This document shows positions 37,179-46,385 of a DNA stretch of 64,000 nt, piece after piece (positions within the stretch are counted from its first letter, which is position 1; every line of letters starts with the position of its first letter). Position numbers and translations under genes: made by a program. The stretch lies in the NCBI RefSeq assembly GCF_000682755.1, contig NZ_AWFF01000030.1:28603-92602 (forward strand), given 5' to 3'. This DNA comes from Hyphomonas beringensis (GTDB lineage Bacteria; Pseudomonadota; Alphaproteobacteria; Caulobacterales; Hyphomonadaceae). The notes under the pieces are model-generated. The model had not been told where the DNA came from, did no database searches, and was given only the letters and a program-made list of their open reading frames with translations.

Positions 37179-37733
37179 ATGAAAAAGACAATAAGTCTGG
37201 CTGCGCTTGCGCTTGTCGCCGCGTCACCTGCTGCACTTGCGCAGGTCACGATCCTGGGTGGTGGTATCGCCAAGGAGTGCTTTGAAGCTGCCAAATATGA
37301 GAAGCTCAGCCCTCAAGAGGGCGAGCAAATCTGCACCCGCGCGATCGAATCAGAGGCTATGACCCCCGGTAATCGCGCCGCGACCTATACAAATCGCGGC
37401 GTCCTGCGCATGCGTGCGGCCAAGTATGACAAGGCTTTGTCCGATTACGAAACCGCCAAGAAACTGAAACCGGAAGCCGGTGAAGTTTATCTGAATGAAG
37501 GGGCGGCCTACATTTTCCTAAAGGATTATCCCAACGCGCTGGAGGCCCTGACCACTGCAATCGGCCTGCAATCAAGCGACCTGCACGCAGCCTATTACAA
37601 TCGCGCGATTGCCAAAGAGAAGCTTGGCGATGTCCAGGGGGCCTATTTTGACTTTCTGAAAGCCGTGGAGCTGAAGCCGGAATGGGAGCTCGCACAGTGG
37701 CAGCTCTCCCGGTTTGAAGTCACGACAAACTGA
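37179..37733 (+). CDS. Secreted TPR protein
   Basis: The 184-residue protein has a signal peptide (MKKTISLAALALVAASPAALA, cleavage near 21). About three TPR units follow between residues 65 and 170, with the helix patterns YTNRGVLRMRAAKYDKALSDYETA, YLNEGAAYIFLKDYPNALEALTTA and YYNRAIAKEKLGDVQGAYFDFLKA. Two cysteines (about C33 and C50) in the N-terminal part could form a disulfide. It is divergent from the cox operon. It probably serves as a periplasmic protein-interaction module; its partner is unknown. Confidence 0.8.
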   Translation: MKKTISLAALALVAASPAALAQVTILGGGIAKECFEAAKYEKLSPQEGEQICTRAIESEAMTPGNRAATYTNRGVLRMRAAKYDKALSDYETAKKLKPEAGEVYLNEGAAYIFLKDYPNALEALTTAIGLQSSDLHAAYYNRAIAKEKLGDVQGAYFDFLKAVELKPEWELAQWQLSRFEVTTN

Positions 37734-37782
37734 TGCGCGATCTGCGGCTTTGCCCTTGCGGGCAGCTGAGGCGTCGCGCATC
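37732..37782 (+). terminator. Extended hairpin between the TPR gene and tldD
   Basis: GATGCGCGA (37732-37740) and TCGCGCATC (37774-37782) form a perfect 9-bp outer stem. Inside it TGCCC (37751-37755) pairs with GGGCA (37760-37764). The only tail is TATTT. It starts on the TPR stop codon and ends 8 nt before the tldD ATG, so it may be a weak terminator or a structure that affects tldD translation. Confidence 0.45.
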
Positions 37783-37790
37783 TATTTGGC

Positions 37791-39194
37791 ATGACACAAA
37801 CTCCCCTGCCCTTCGACCTCGCCAAAGCTTCGCAGATTCTCTCTGATGCCACACAAGGGGCAGATGACGGCGATCTTTTCATTGAGCGCTCCCGCTCTGA
37901 AAGCTTCGTCTTTGATGATGGCCGCCTGAAATCGGCCGCCTTTGATACAGACCAGGGCTTTGGCTTGCGTGTTGTCGCAGGAGAATCAACCGGGTCCGGC
38001 TATGCCTCCGAGCTCTCCCTCGATGCCCTGAAGCGCGCCGCCAGCACGGCTTCGCAAGCCAGACGGGGACACAATGGCAAACTGGATGTCGGGCCAACCC
38101 CGATCAATCGCCGCCTCTATGAGCCGATCGACCCGACTGCTGCGCCGGACTTTTCTGTAAAGACCGGCCTGCTGGCCGAGATTGATGCATGGACCCGCGC
38201 CTATGACCCGCGCGTCGTGCAGGTTTCGGTATCGCTCGCGGGCAGTCACAAGGAAATCGACATTGTCCGCCCTGATGGCGCGACCTTCTCCGAAGTCCGC
38301 CCGCTGGTTCGACTCAATGTTTCCGTAACGCTGGAAGAGAATGGCCGCCGCGAATCCGCTGGCGCAGGCGCCGGTGGCCGCGCCGCCTATGAGGAGTGGA
38401 TCCAACCGGAGCGCTGGCAGCAAATGGTCAAGCGAGCGATCCAGAAAGCGTCCGTGAATCTGCAATCCATTCCGACTCCCGCCGGCAAGATGGAAGTCGT
38501 ACTCGGGCCTGGCTGGCCGGCCGTTCTGCTGCACGAGGCCGTAGGACACGGCCTGGAAGGCGACTTCAACCGCAAAGGCACCAGCGTTTATGCGGGCCGC
38601 ATCGGCGAACAGGTCGCCGCGAAGGGCGTCACCGTGATCGATGATGGCAGCATTGAACAGCGCCGCGGGTCCCTGTCTTTTGATGATGAAGGCACACCGA
38701 CGCAGCGAACAGTTCTGATCGAGGATGGCATTCTCAAAGGTTATATGCAGGACCGCCTGAATGCGCGCCTGATGGGCCAACAGCCGACGGGCAATGGCCG
38801 ACGGGAAAGCTATGAAGCCTCCACCATGCCGCGGATGACCAACACCGTGATGCTTGGCGGCGACAAGGATCCGGAAGAAATCGTTTCCTCCATCAAGCGT
38901 GGCCTGTGGGCTGTAGACTTTGGCGGTGGTCAGGTGGACATCACCTCTGGCAATTTCGTCTTTCAGTGTACGGAAGCCTATCTGGTCGAAGATGGCAAAG
39001 TCGTCGCGCCAGTGAAGAATGCGACCCTGATTGGCCACGGGCCGACCGTGCTGCAGGATGTCACCATGATCGGCAACGACTTCGCCATGGATGACGGCGT
39101 AGGTGTGTGCGGCAAGGCCGGGCAGTCTGTTCCGGTTGGTGTCGGACAGCCAACGCTCAAAGTAGGTGCCCTGACTGTAGGCGGTGCAGGCTAA
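37791..39194 (+). CDS. tldD: Metalloprotease TldD
   Basis: The 467-residue protein has the TldD zinc motif LLHEAVGHGLEGDF (H248 and H253 with E249), plus the upstream ERSRSESFVFDDGRLK domain and the C-terminal glycine-rich CGKAGQSVPVGVGQP. TldD with TldE degrades unfolded or modified peptides, such as CcdA and microcin precursors, in the cytoplasm. No tldE/pmbA gene is nearby. No Shine-Dalgarno sequence is visible before the ATG, and a large hairpin ends 8 nt upstream. Confidence 0.93.
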   Translation: MTQTPLPFDLAKASQILSDATQGADDGDLFIERSRSESFVFDDGRLKSAAFDTDQGFGLRVVAGESTGSGYASELSLDALKRAASTASQARRGHNGKLDVGPTPINRRLYEPIDPTAAPDFSVKTGLLAEIDAWTRAYDPRVVQVSVSLAGSHKEIDIVRPDGATFSEVRPLVRLNVSVTLEENGRRESAGAGAGGRAAYEEWIQPERWQQMVKRAIQKASVNLQSIPTPAGKMEVVLGPGWPAVLLHEAVGHGLEGDFNRKGTSVYAGRIGEQVAAKGVTVIDDGSIEQRRGSLSFDDEGTPTQRTVLIEDGILKGYMQDRLNARLMGQQPTGNGRRESYEASTMPRMTNTVMLGGDKDPEEIVSSIKRGLWAVDFGGGQVDITSGNFVFQCTEAYLVEDGKVVAPVKNATLIGHGPTVLQDVTMIGNDFAMDDGVGVCGKAGQSVPVGVGQPTLKVGALTVGGAG

Positions 39195-39267
39195 ATTTAC
39201 TGTTAGCCTTGGTTTCGGCTCTTGCCCGGCCTCATCAGCTTTGACACTTTGTTGCCATATTTGATTC

Positions 39268-39286
39268 CCTGCGCGTGCTGCGCAGG
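39268..39286 (+). promoter_or_regulatory. Hairpin in the rhodanese leader
   Basis: CCTGCGC (39268-39274) and GCGCAGG (39280-39286) pair perfectly around GTGCT, 23 nt before the rhodanese ATG. A TTGACA at 39241-39246 could be a -35 element, but no good -10 box follows. There is no poly-T, so it is not an obvious terminator for tldD. Confidence 0.3.
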
Positions 39287-39309
39287 TCGTATGGAAGTTG
39301 AGTATCGTA

Positions 39310-39750
39310 ATGACTGGCCGTTTGTCTCGCTTGCTGCTTGCAGCAACTGTTGCATCGACACTTGTATTCTCCGCCAAAGCGGACGTTGACACCCTCCCCG
39401 CCGACACGGCGCACAAGCTGGTGCAACGCGGGGAAATGATTCTGATTGATGTACGCACGCCAACCGAATGGGCGATGACCGGCATGCCGCGCGACAGCGT
39501 GGGCGCTACCCTGCAAGATGTCGACTTCCTGGCTCAGGCACGCGGCGCTGTATTGGGGGACCTGGAATATCCTGTGGCCGTGATCTGCCGATCCGGCAAC
39601 CGCTCCTCTGAAGCGGCCAAGCGGCTGGCTCAGGCAGGCTTCACCCATGTTTTTGACGTCGCAGAAGGCATGACCGGCCATGAAGGTGCTGGCGATGGCT
39701 GGATCAAGCGTGGTCTGCCCACGGACCAGTTTCTACCGCCGGATCGCTAG
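39310..39750 (+). CDS. Exported rhodanese-like protein
   Basis: The 146-residue protein has an N-terminal signal sequence (about residues 1-24, RLLLAATVASTLVFSAKA). A single rhodanese domain follows with the DVRTPTEW motif and the active-site loop CRSGNRS (C93). It could act as a periplasmic sulfurtransferase, though no thiosulfate-oxidation genes are nearby. The ATG at 39310 is used; a TTG at 39298 is in frame. A bidirectional terminator lies downstream. Confidence 0.85.
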   Translation: MTGRLSRLLLAATVASTLVFSAKADVDTLPADTAHKLVQRGEMILIDVRTPTEWAMTGMPRDSVGATLQDVDFLAQARGAVLGDLEYPVAVICRSGNRSSEAAKRLAQAGFTHVFDVAEGMTGHEGAGDGWIKRGLPTDQFLPPDR

Positions 39751-39785
39751 CAACAACACTTCCCCGGAAAAATCTGACACATACA

Positions 39786-39822
39786 AAAAAAGGGCGGCCT
39801 GAATTGAAAGCCGCCCTTTTCA
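39786..39822. terminator. Bidirectional intrinsic terminator (rhodanese / POT)
   Basis: AAAGGGCGGC and GCCGCCCTTT (within 39789-39798 and 39810-39819) form a 10-bp stem flanked by A-runs on the left and T-runs on the right. It therefore works on both strands between the convergent rhodanese and POT genes. Confidence 0.85.
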
Positions 39823-39842
39823 TTTCAGGTCGTGAATTGTGT

Positions 39843-41888
39843 CTATGTCATCTCGTCGGAGACGATCGGTGACTCGTCGGGCAGGTGATCAGCCTTCATC
39901 CAATGCTTGATGATTGGCGAGATCAGCAACATCAGAACGCCGATCCCCATCGCGATGTAACCAACGCTGGAATAGACGCTCGCATAGGTCGCTTTCGCTG
40001 CAACCACATCCGTGATCTGTCCACCAATCGTTTCCGCACCCGTGCCCCGAGCGATGATCCCGGCGAGATAGTTCGACAGGCCGGAATAGAGGAACCACGC
40101 TCCCATCGTCATGCCGACAACACGAGCAGGCGCCATCTTGGTCACAGCGGCCAAGCCGACCGGTGAAACCATCAGTTCGCCCATCGTGTGCACCCAGTAG
40201 ATCAGGAAGATGAAATACACTGCCGTCAGCCCAGCCGATCCAGATGCGCCAATGCCTGCCACCAGTGACAAGAAGCCCAGACCCGCAAGGAATACGCCAA
40301 CCGCGAACTTCACGGGCGTCGACGGCTCAAGCTTCCGCTTCGCTAGCACGATCCACAACCATGCTAGGATCGGCGCAAAGATCACGATGTAACCTGCATT
40401 CAGCGCCTGAAAGACAGGGGCTGGTACTTCGACACCGAACATCGTCTTGTCGACCAGACGGTCCGTGAACAAGTTCAGCGACGAACCGGCCTGTTCGAAC
40501 AGCGCCCAGAACGGAATTTGCGCCAGCACGAAATAGATCGCCGCGAACATGCGGTTACGTTCTTTGCCCTGCAGGGTCAGGAAGCTGTAGGCGACAAGAC
40601 CGATAAACACAATCACGCCAAGAGCGCCGACAAACCCGTCCGGAATGATGTCTGCATTCATCACAATCAGCATCGCCACAGCGATAATCACCAAGCCGGT
40701 CAAATAGCAGGCCAGTTCCACATTGATCGGCCCCAGGAAAGGTTTCTTCAGCGTCTCAGGGTTCGGTGGCTCAGCTTTCCCGTCGAGGTATTTCTGCCCC
40801 CAGATGAAGACAACCAAACCCGCTGCCATGCCGATGCCGGCTAAGCCGAAGCCCCATGCCCAGCCATAAACGATACCGAGAATGCCGCAGGAGATCGAGC
40901 TGAGCAATGAGCCCAGATTGATGCCCATATAGAACAGAGTGAAGCCCGAATCCCGCCGCGGATCATCAAACTCATACAGCGCCCCGACAATGGTCGAGAT
41001 ATTGGCTTTTAGATAACCAACACCTGCAATGATCAAGGCGAGCGACAGGAACAGGATCATAACGAATAATGGCTGCTGCTCGATCCGCGTGTCATATTTA
41101 CCGTCCAGCACTTCGCGGATAACCGGCACATCCGCCGTTTCCTTCGCATCCGTGGCCGTTTCGAGAATGTGGATATTGGACTCCGTGACGATCGGATAGA
41201 GCTGCCCGTTGATCTCAACCTGCTTGACGCCATCACCGGAGATGGTGACTGGATAGGTCTCTTCGCCCCAGACGAAGTCGGTACGGGGTTCAGGACCGGC
41301 ACATCCCGCTCCAACCAAACCACAGAGATTCTGCACGAGGCCCCGGCGGACTTCCCGGATCACATAATCGCCCTGACCGTCATCATTGAGCGGCATGAGG
41401 CGCTTACCGTCCACATCGACGAATGTGACTGAGTCGAATACCAAGCGACGTTCTTGGCCTTCATATTCGACGAACAGTTTCCGATTCGAGCCGCGTCCTG
41501 AATCTGAGATTTCGATCTCTTGCCCATCGAACTGCAGGTATTCCTTCGAACCCGATCCCTCGAACGCCATGCCGAAATGGCCGAGACACAGCAGAATTGC
41601 ACCGAATGTCACAGCCTTACGCTGCCCAAGGTACCTGTCAGCCAGCGTACCGCCGATGATCGTCATGACGTAGACCAGCGCCGTATATGCGCCATACATC
41701 ACAGCCGACCGCTCGTCCGAAAACAGGAAATGCTGCGTCAGATACAGGATCAGCAGGCCGCGCATCCCGTAATAGGAAAAGCGTTCCCACATTTCGGTGA
41801 AGAACAGGATGGCCAGCCCCTTCGGATGGCCAAAAAACGACGCATCGCGGGGCTTTCCCGCAGTATTATCTGTGGCGATATCTGTCAC
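39843..41888 (-). CDS. POT-family peptide:H+ symporter with periplasmic insert
   Basis: The protein is a proton-dependent oligopeptide transporter of the major facilitator superfamily. It shows the E-x-x-E-R-F-like motif (FFTEMWERFSYYGMRGLLILYL), GGTLADRYLG after helix 2, and FYMGINLGSLLSS further on. It has 681 residues from the GTG at 41888 (GGGGAG eight bases upstream), against about 500 for typical members. The extra length is an insert of about 160 residues between helices 3 and 4, at about residues 112-272. It faces the periplasm by the expected topology and looks beta-rich. The transporter imports di- and tripeptides. Confidence 0.9.
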   Translation of the reverse strand: MTDIATDNTAGKPRDASFFGHPKGLAILFFTEMWERFSYYGMRGLLILYLTQHFLFSDERSAVMYGAYTALVYVMTIIGGTLADRYLGQRKAVTFGAILLCLGHFGMAFEGSGSKEYLQFDGQEIEISDSGRGSNRKLFVEYEGQERRLVFDSVTFVDVDGKRLMPLNDDGQGDYVIREVRRGLVQNLCGLVGAGCAGPEPRTDFVWGEETYPVTISGDGVKQVEINGQLYPIVTESNIHILETATDAKETADVPVIREVLDGKYDTRIEQQPLFVMILFLSLALIIAGVGYLKANISTIVGALYEFDDPRRDSGFTLFYMGINLGSLLSSISCGILGIVYGWAWGFGLAGIGMAAGLVVFIWGQKYLDGKAEPPNPETLKKPFLGPINVELACYLTGLVIIAVAMLIVMNADIIPDGFVGALGVIVFIGLVAYSFLTLQGKERNRMFAAIYFVLAQIPFWALFEQAGSSLNLFTDRLVDKTMFGVEVPAPVFQALNAGYIVIFAPILAWLWIVLAKRKLEPSTPVKFAVGVFLAGLGFLSLVAGIGASGSAGLTAVYFIFLIYWVHTMGELMVSPVGLAAVTKMAPARVVGMTMGAWFLYSGLSNYLAGIIARGTGAETIGGQITDVVAAKATYASVYSSVGYIAMGIGVLMLLISPIIKHWMKADHLPDESPIVSDEMT

Positions 41889-41997
41889 GCGTTCAACTCC
41901 CCAGAAACTCGTGCTGCGGCACAGTTTGACCACGGCCCTGTCACACCGACAAGGCAGCATCTGCCAATTTTAGGACTCTCGGCGGGAAATCTATCCC

Positions 41998-43377
41998 CTA
42001 ATACGCCTCCTCGACGAAAACGGGACGCACGTCGCATGCCCATTTGCCGTAATAGCGTTCCAGCAGACGCTCGGCAGGCGTAATGCCTGTTTGGGCAATA
42101 AGATCCAGCTCTGACAGGTAACCGGTCTCATCATCCCCAGAGACGGAGAGCTTGGCCCGGCGCTTCAGGCCAGCGCGAGATAGTTCCAGCACATCCTTCG
42201 CCATATCCTGCAGCGTGCGACCGCCCGGAATCGGGGCTTTCAGACCCAGCGTACGAACACTCTGGCGCAGCGCTTCGCGCTCGGCGGCAGACCAGTCCTT
42301 CACCATGTCCCAGGCGGCATCGATGCTGTCAGAGCAATAAAGCAGCCCTGTCCAGAATGCAGAGAACGCGCAGAGACGGCTCCAAGGGCCGGCATCCGAA
42401 CCGCGCATTTCCAGGAATTGCTTCAGGCGCACTTCCGGGAAAATTGTCGAAAGATGGTCAGCAAAATCATCCATGGCCGGCTTTTCACCTGGCAGGATCG
42501 GCAGCTTGCCATCCATGAAGTCCCGGAACGAAAGCCCGCTCGCATCGAGATACTTGCCGCCCCTGCGCACGAAGTACATCGGCACATCCAGCGCGTAATC
42601 GACATAGCGCTCGAAGCCGAAGCCATCCTCGAATACGAACGGCAACATGCCCGTCCGGTCCGGATCCGTATCGGTCCAAATCTGCGAACGGTAGGACAGG
42701 AAGCCATTCGGCCGACCTTCCATGAAAGGAGAGTTCGCAAACAGCGCGGTGCCAAGCGGCTGCAAGGCCAGCGCCACGCGGAACTTCTTCACCATGTCGG
42801 CTTCAGAACTGAAATCGAGGTTCGACTGAACCGTGCAGGTGCGGAACATCATCTGGCGGCCAAGGCGACCGACCTTGTCCATATATTCCATCATGATCTT
42901 GTAGCGGCCCTTGGGCATGACGGGCGTCTCGCTGAGGCTCCACAGCGGGCTCGCGCCCAGGCCCAGGAAGGCCACGCCAAGAGGATCAGCAATCTGGCGC
43001 ACTTCCTTGAGGTGCTGGCCCACCTCGTTGCAGGTCTCGTGCATCGTCTCCAGAGGCGCGCCCGATAGCTCGAACTGGCCGCCCGGCTCAAGCGAGACAC
43101 TCGCGCCGTCCTTTTTAAGACCAATCAGATGACCGCCCTCCTCGATGGGCTGCCAGCCAAAGCGATCTCTCAAACCTTCAAGGATGGAAAGAACGGACGC
43201 CTCTCCATCATAAGGCAGCGGCCTAAGACCATCGCGCAAAAAGCCGAACTTCTCGTGCTCGGTTCCGACCCGCCATTCGGCCGCCGGCTTGCTTCCAGCT
43301 TCAAGAAATTCAACGAGTTCCGATTTCCCGGAAATGCGAACGGAGGACTCATCGATGTCCGACGTGGGCGTGGTCAC
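41998..43377 (-). CDS. gshA: Glutamate-cysteine ligase (plant/alphaproteobacterial type)
   Basis: The protein has 459 residues from a GTG at 43377 (an ATG at 43416 would add 13 residues). The motifs [46 protein letters not shown] and [12 protein letters not shown] define the plant-type GshA family found in alphaproteobacteria. It catalyses the first step of glutathione synthesis. It is divergent from the DUF6891-like gene with a promoter region of about 105 bp. Confidence 0.94.
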   Translation of the reverse strand: MTTPTSDIDESSVRISGKSELVEFLEAGSKPAAEWRVGTEHEKFGFLRDGLRPLPYDGEASVLSILEGLRDRFGWQPIEEGGHLIGLKKDGASVSLEPGGQFELSGAPLETMHETCNEVGQHLKEVRQIADPLGVAFLGLGASPLWSLSETPVMPKGRYKIMMEYMDKVGRLGRQMMFRTCTVQSNLDFSSEADMVKKFRVALALQPLGTALFANSPFMEGRPNGFLSYRSQIWTDTDPDRTGMLPFVFEDGFGFERYVDYALDVPMYFVRRGGKYLDASGLSFRDFMDGKLPILPGEKPAMDDFADHLSTIFPEVRLKQFLEMRGSDAGPWSRLCAFSAFWTGLLYCSDSIDAAWDMVKDWSAAEREALRQSVRTLGLKAPIPGGRTLQDMAKDVLELSRAGLKRRAKLSVSGDDETGYLSELDLIAQTGITPAERLLERYYGKWACDVRPVFVEEAY

Positions 43378-43483
43378 AACGAAAGGCTCCCTCAAACTCC
43401 TGATGACAGTGCACATAGGGATGTTTCATCCGAGCGCCAACCGGGTTATTCTGATAACTTGGTTTAGAACTCTGGAAGTATGC

Positions 43484-44116
43484 ATGTCGCGATTGACCAC
43501 AGAAGAGCGTGATGACCTGAAACTCTGGGCACGAATCCATGTGCGCGGTGGGTATGAACCTGTGGAAGAAATCGAAGAAATTCTTCTCGATCTCTCGGAG
43601 GAATTCGATTCTCCACTTTCGGAGCGCGATCGGCAGACCGAAGTACGGTCCGCTGTGATTCAGGCAATCGAAGTCTTGAGAGAGGAACAGGTCGGCTGGC
43701 CCGTCCTGACTGATTTTGACCGGCTGGAACTCGCTTTTGACATGCTGGAAGACAAGGACATCGTCGCCCGCCAGAACTTCACCTGCTGCGGCACCTGCGG
43801 CGCGTCAGAGATCGGCATCGAAATCGAGGATTTCGAATCCTATGGCCGCGCGGCCCGTGGTTATGTGTTCTTCCATCAGCAGGATACCGAGAGCGCTGTC
43901 GAGACAGGCAACCTTTATCTCAGCTATGGCGCAGCCAATAATAATGCCGATGTCGTCTTCCTGGATATTGGTCAGGAAATCCATGACACGCTGAAAGCCG
44001 TTGGCCTGAACGTTCACTGGGATGGCCAGCTGGAACACCGTATCGGTGTCACTATGGATTGGCAGAGACGCTGGGAAGGCGCGATCCCGAAGCCAATGAA
44101 ACGCTGGCCCTTCTAG
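43484..44116 (+). CDS. DUF6891-like protein of unknown function
   Basis: The 210-residue protein has no signal peptide or membrane helix. It has an acidic, helical N-terminal half (EEIEEILLDLSEEF...) and a C-terminal alpha/beta part that starts FTCCGTCGASEIGIEI, where three cysteines in CCxxC could bind metal. GYVFFHQQDTESA and LYLSYGA follow. This pattern resembles the DUF6891 family, whose function is unknown. The start at 43484 (GGAAG upstream) gives MSRLTTEERDDLKLWA. Its stop shares CTAG with that of convergent rsmE. Confidence 0.7.
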   Translation: MSRLTTEERDDLKLWARIHVRGGYEPVEEIEEILLDLSEEFDSPLSERDRQTEVRSAVIQAIEVLREEQVGWPVLTDFDRLELAFDMLEDKDIVARQNFTCCGTCGASEIGIEIEDFESYGRAARGYVFFHQQDTESAVETGNLYLSYGAANNNADVVFLDIGQEIHDTLKAVGLNVHWDGQLEHRIGVTMDWQRRWEGAIPKPMKRWPF

Positions 44117-44889
44117 GCCTCGCTCCAGTCTCCACAAATCGCCTGCCAGAGTGTCAGCGCTGATACGACCGCTGTCTCAGCGCGCAGAATCCTCGGTCCC
44201 AGGCTGACGGGCTGGGTCCCTTCCCGGCTCCGCAAATGAGCACGCTCTTCCGGACTGAACCCACCTTCCGGACCAATCAGGATCGCCGCCGGCTGACCCT
44301 TCAGCGATCCGATTACGGACGCGGCAGATCTGGCCCGACCAATCTCGCCGCCCCAAGGCTTGCCCTCTTCGTCACCGGCCTCATCGCAAAAGATCACCAC
44401 TGTTCCAGACGGCAGCGCATCAAGCGCCTTGTCGAGGCCTGTCAGCTCATGGATGTCCGGCAGATCCAGCCGCTCGGTCTGCTCGGCCGCCTCCAGGGCA
44501 ATCTTGTTGAACCGGTCCAGTCGCACTGTGCGGGTTTGCGTGAACTGAGTCACAACAGGCTGGATCGTCTGGACCCCAAGTTCTGTCGCCTTTTCGACGA
44601 TGAAATCCGTCTCTGATTTCTTTACCGGCGCAAAGAGCAGCGTGAGCGGTGGTGCCTCTGTTCCAGTTTGCGGCCGCATCTGCTCCACAGGCATCAGAAT
44701 CGCCTGCTTGCCTTCCGGCGCCGCCAGCTCAGCCAGCCATTCGCCATCACGGCCATTGAACACACGCACCTTGTCGCCCTGCGACAGGCGCATCACACGC
44801 AGAAGGTATTTCGAGGCTTCATCATCCAGCCGGACTTCGGCGTCAGGCTTTAGATCAGCTTTTATATACAGTCGGGGTTGGGAACTCAT
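44113..44889 (-). CDS. rsmE: 16S rRNA m3U1498 methyltransferase
   Basis: The 258-residue SPOUT-class methyltransferase has an N-terminal PUA-like domain and the C-terminal knot motifs LIGPEGGFSPEE and SLGPRILRAETAV, which form the SAM-binding trefoil knot. It methylates U1498 in the decoding region of 16S rRNA. It is divergent from the semialdehyde dehydrogenase gene, 47 bp away. Confidence 0.95.
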   Translation of the reverse strand: MSSQPRLYIKADLKPDAEVRLDDEASKYLLRVMRLSQGDKVRVFNGRDGEWLAELAAPEGKQAILMPVEQMRPQTGTEAPPLTLLFAPVKKSETDFIVEKATELGVQTIQPVVTQFTQTRTVRLDRFNKIALEAAEQTERLDLPDIHELTGLDKALDALPSGTVVIFCDEAGDEEGKPWGGEIGRARSAASVIGSLKGQPAAILIGPEGGFSPEERAHLRSREGTQPVSLGPRILRAETAVVSALTLWQAICGDWSEA

Positions 44890-44936
44890 GCTGGCGATAT
44901 ACCTTAAAAGAGCAGGAAGTTAAGCAAGAGGTGAAC

Positions 44937-46310
44937 ATGTCAGACCAGACGGTAAAATCGGTAAACCCGGCAACGGAAGTTCTCATTGAAGAGTTTTCGC
45001 CCTTCACCGATCCCATGATCGACTCTGCGATCACCAAATCCGACGACTGCTTCACCGAATGGCGCAAGACCAGTTTTGAGCGCCGGGCCGAATTGATGAA
45101 CAAGGCCGCAGACGTCCTGGACCAGAATGCTGAGCGCTATGCCCGCCAGATGACGGCAGAGATGGGCAAACCGCTCAGCCAGGCCAAAGCAGAAGTCGAA
45201 AAATGCGCCTGGGTCTGCCGACACTATGCCGAGCATGCCGAGGAATATCTCTCTGACGAGCCCATGGAAAGCGGTGGCCAGAAGGCCTATGTGCGGCACC
45301 TGCCTCTTGGCCCTGTCCTTGCGGTCATGCCCTGGAACTATCCGTTCTGGCAGGTCTTCCGCTTTGCAGCACCTACCCTGATGGCCGGCAATACCGGGCT
45401 GTTGAAACATGCCTCCAATGTCTGGCGCTCTGCGTTGAACATCGAGGAAGTCTTCCGGGAGGCAGGATTTCCGGACGGGTGCTTCCAGACCCTGCTGATT
45501 GGCTCCGGCGCTGTGGAGCGCATCATCGAGGACAGGCGCGTCAAGGCCGTGACACTGACAGGCTCCGGCCCGGCGGGCCAATCCGTCGCGGCCACAGCGG
45601 GCAAACAGCTGAAGCCTTCTCTGCTGGAGCTTGGCGGATCGGACGCCTTCCTCATCATGCCATCTGCAGACCTTGAAAAAGCACTGGATACGGCCGTGAC
45701 GGCGCGCACGCAGAACAATGGGCAATCCTGCATCGCCGCGAAGCGTTTCTTCGTGCACGCCGACATCTTTGACACCTTCAAGGAAGGTTTTGAAGCCCGC
45801 TTTGAAGCCCTGAAAGTCGGCGCCCCAATGAGCGATGAGACGGATGTCGGTCCCCTCGCCACAGGCCAGATCCGAGACGAACTGGCCGAGCAGGTGGAGA
45901 AATCCACGCAAGCTGGCGCAAAGGCTTTCTATGCCGGCGCAGGCCTTCCGGAGAAAGGCTATTGGTTTGACCCGGCCATTCTTTATGACGCCCCGGACGG
46001 CAGCCCCTCTGCCGATGAAGAAATGTTCGGCCCCGTCGCCAATGTCTGGAAGGTAGACAGTCTGGAAGACGCGATCGCCCGCGCCAATCGCAGCATCTAT
46101 GGGCTGGGTTCCGCCATCTTCACACAGGATGAAGACGAAATGGACGTGGCCATCGACCAGCTTGAAGCTGGCGCGACGTTCATCAATGCGATGACCGCCT
46201 CTGACCCGCGCCTGCCCTTCGGCGGGATCAAGCAATCGGGCTATGGCCGGGAACTTTCGGCTGACGGCATCAAGGCCTTTGTGAACCGCAAGACCGTGTA
46301 CCTTGCCTGA
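44937..46310 (+). CDS. NAD(P)-dependent succinate-semialdehyde dehydrogenase family protein
   Basis: The 457-residue aldehyde dehydrogenase has the catalytic Glu in LELGGSDAFLI and the catalytic Cys in NNGQSCIAAKRF. The PWNYPFWQVFRFAAP and GGIKQSGYGRELS motifs match the succinate-semialdehyde dehydrogenase group. It oxidises a semialdehyde to the acid, probably feeding 4-aminobutyrate or other C4 carbon into the TCA cycle. GAGG five bases before the ATG fixes the start at 44937. No transaminase gene is adjacent, so substrate identity is inferred. Confidence 0.88.
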   Translation: MSDQTVKSVNPATEVLIEEFSPFTDPMIDSAITKSDDCFTEWRKTSFERRAELMNKAADVLDQNAERYARQMTAEMGKPLSQAKAEVEKCAWVCRHYAEHAEEYLSDEPMESGGQKAYVRHLPLGPVLAVMPWNYPFWQVFRFAAPTLMAGNTGLLKHASNVWRSALNIEEVFREAGFPDGCFQTLLIGSGAVERIIEDRRVKAVTLTGSGPAGQSVAATAGKQLKPSLLELGGSDAFLIMPSADLEKALDTAVTARTQNNGQSCIAAKRFFVHADIFDTFKEGFEARFEALKVGAPMSDETDVGPLATGQIRDELAEQVEKSTQAGAKAFYAGAGLPEKGYWFDPAILYDAPDGSPSADEEMFGPVANVWKVDSLEDAIARANRSIYGLGSAIFTQDEDEMDVAIDQLEAGATFINAMTASDPRLPFGGIKQSGYGRELSADGIKAFVNRKTVYLA

Positions 46311-46385
46311 GCAACTGCAGACGGAATTCGCCCAAAACGGGTGAATGGCTGTTGGATGCGCGGTTTTTCGGTATAAGCCGCAGCG

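Noticed and set aside
37986..39485. 499-codon minus-strand ORF
   Set aside because: It is antisense to tldD and the rhodanese gene and lacks recognisable motifs.
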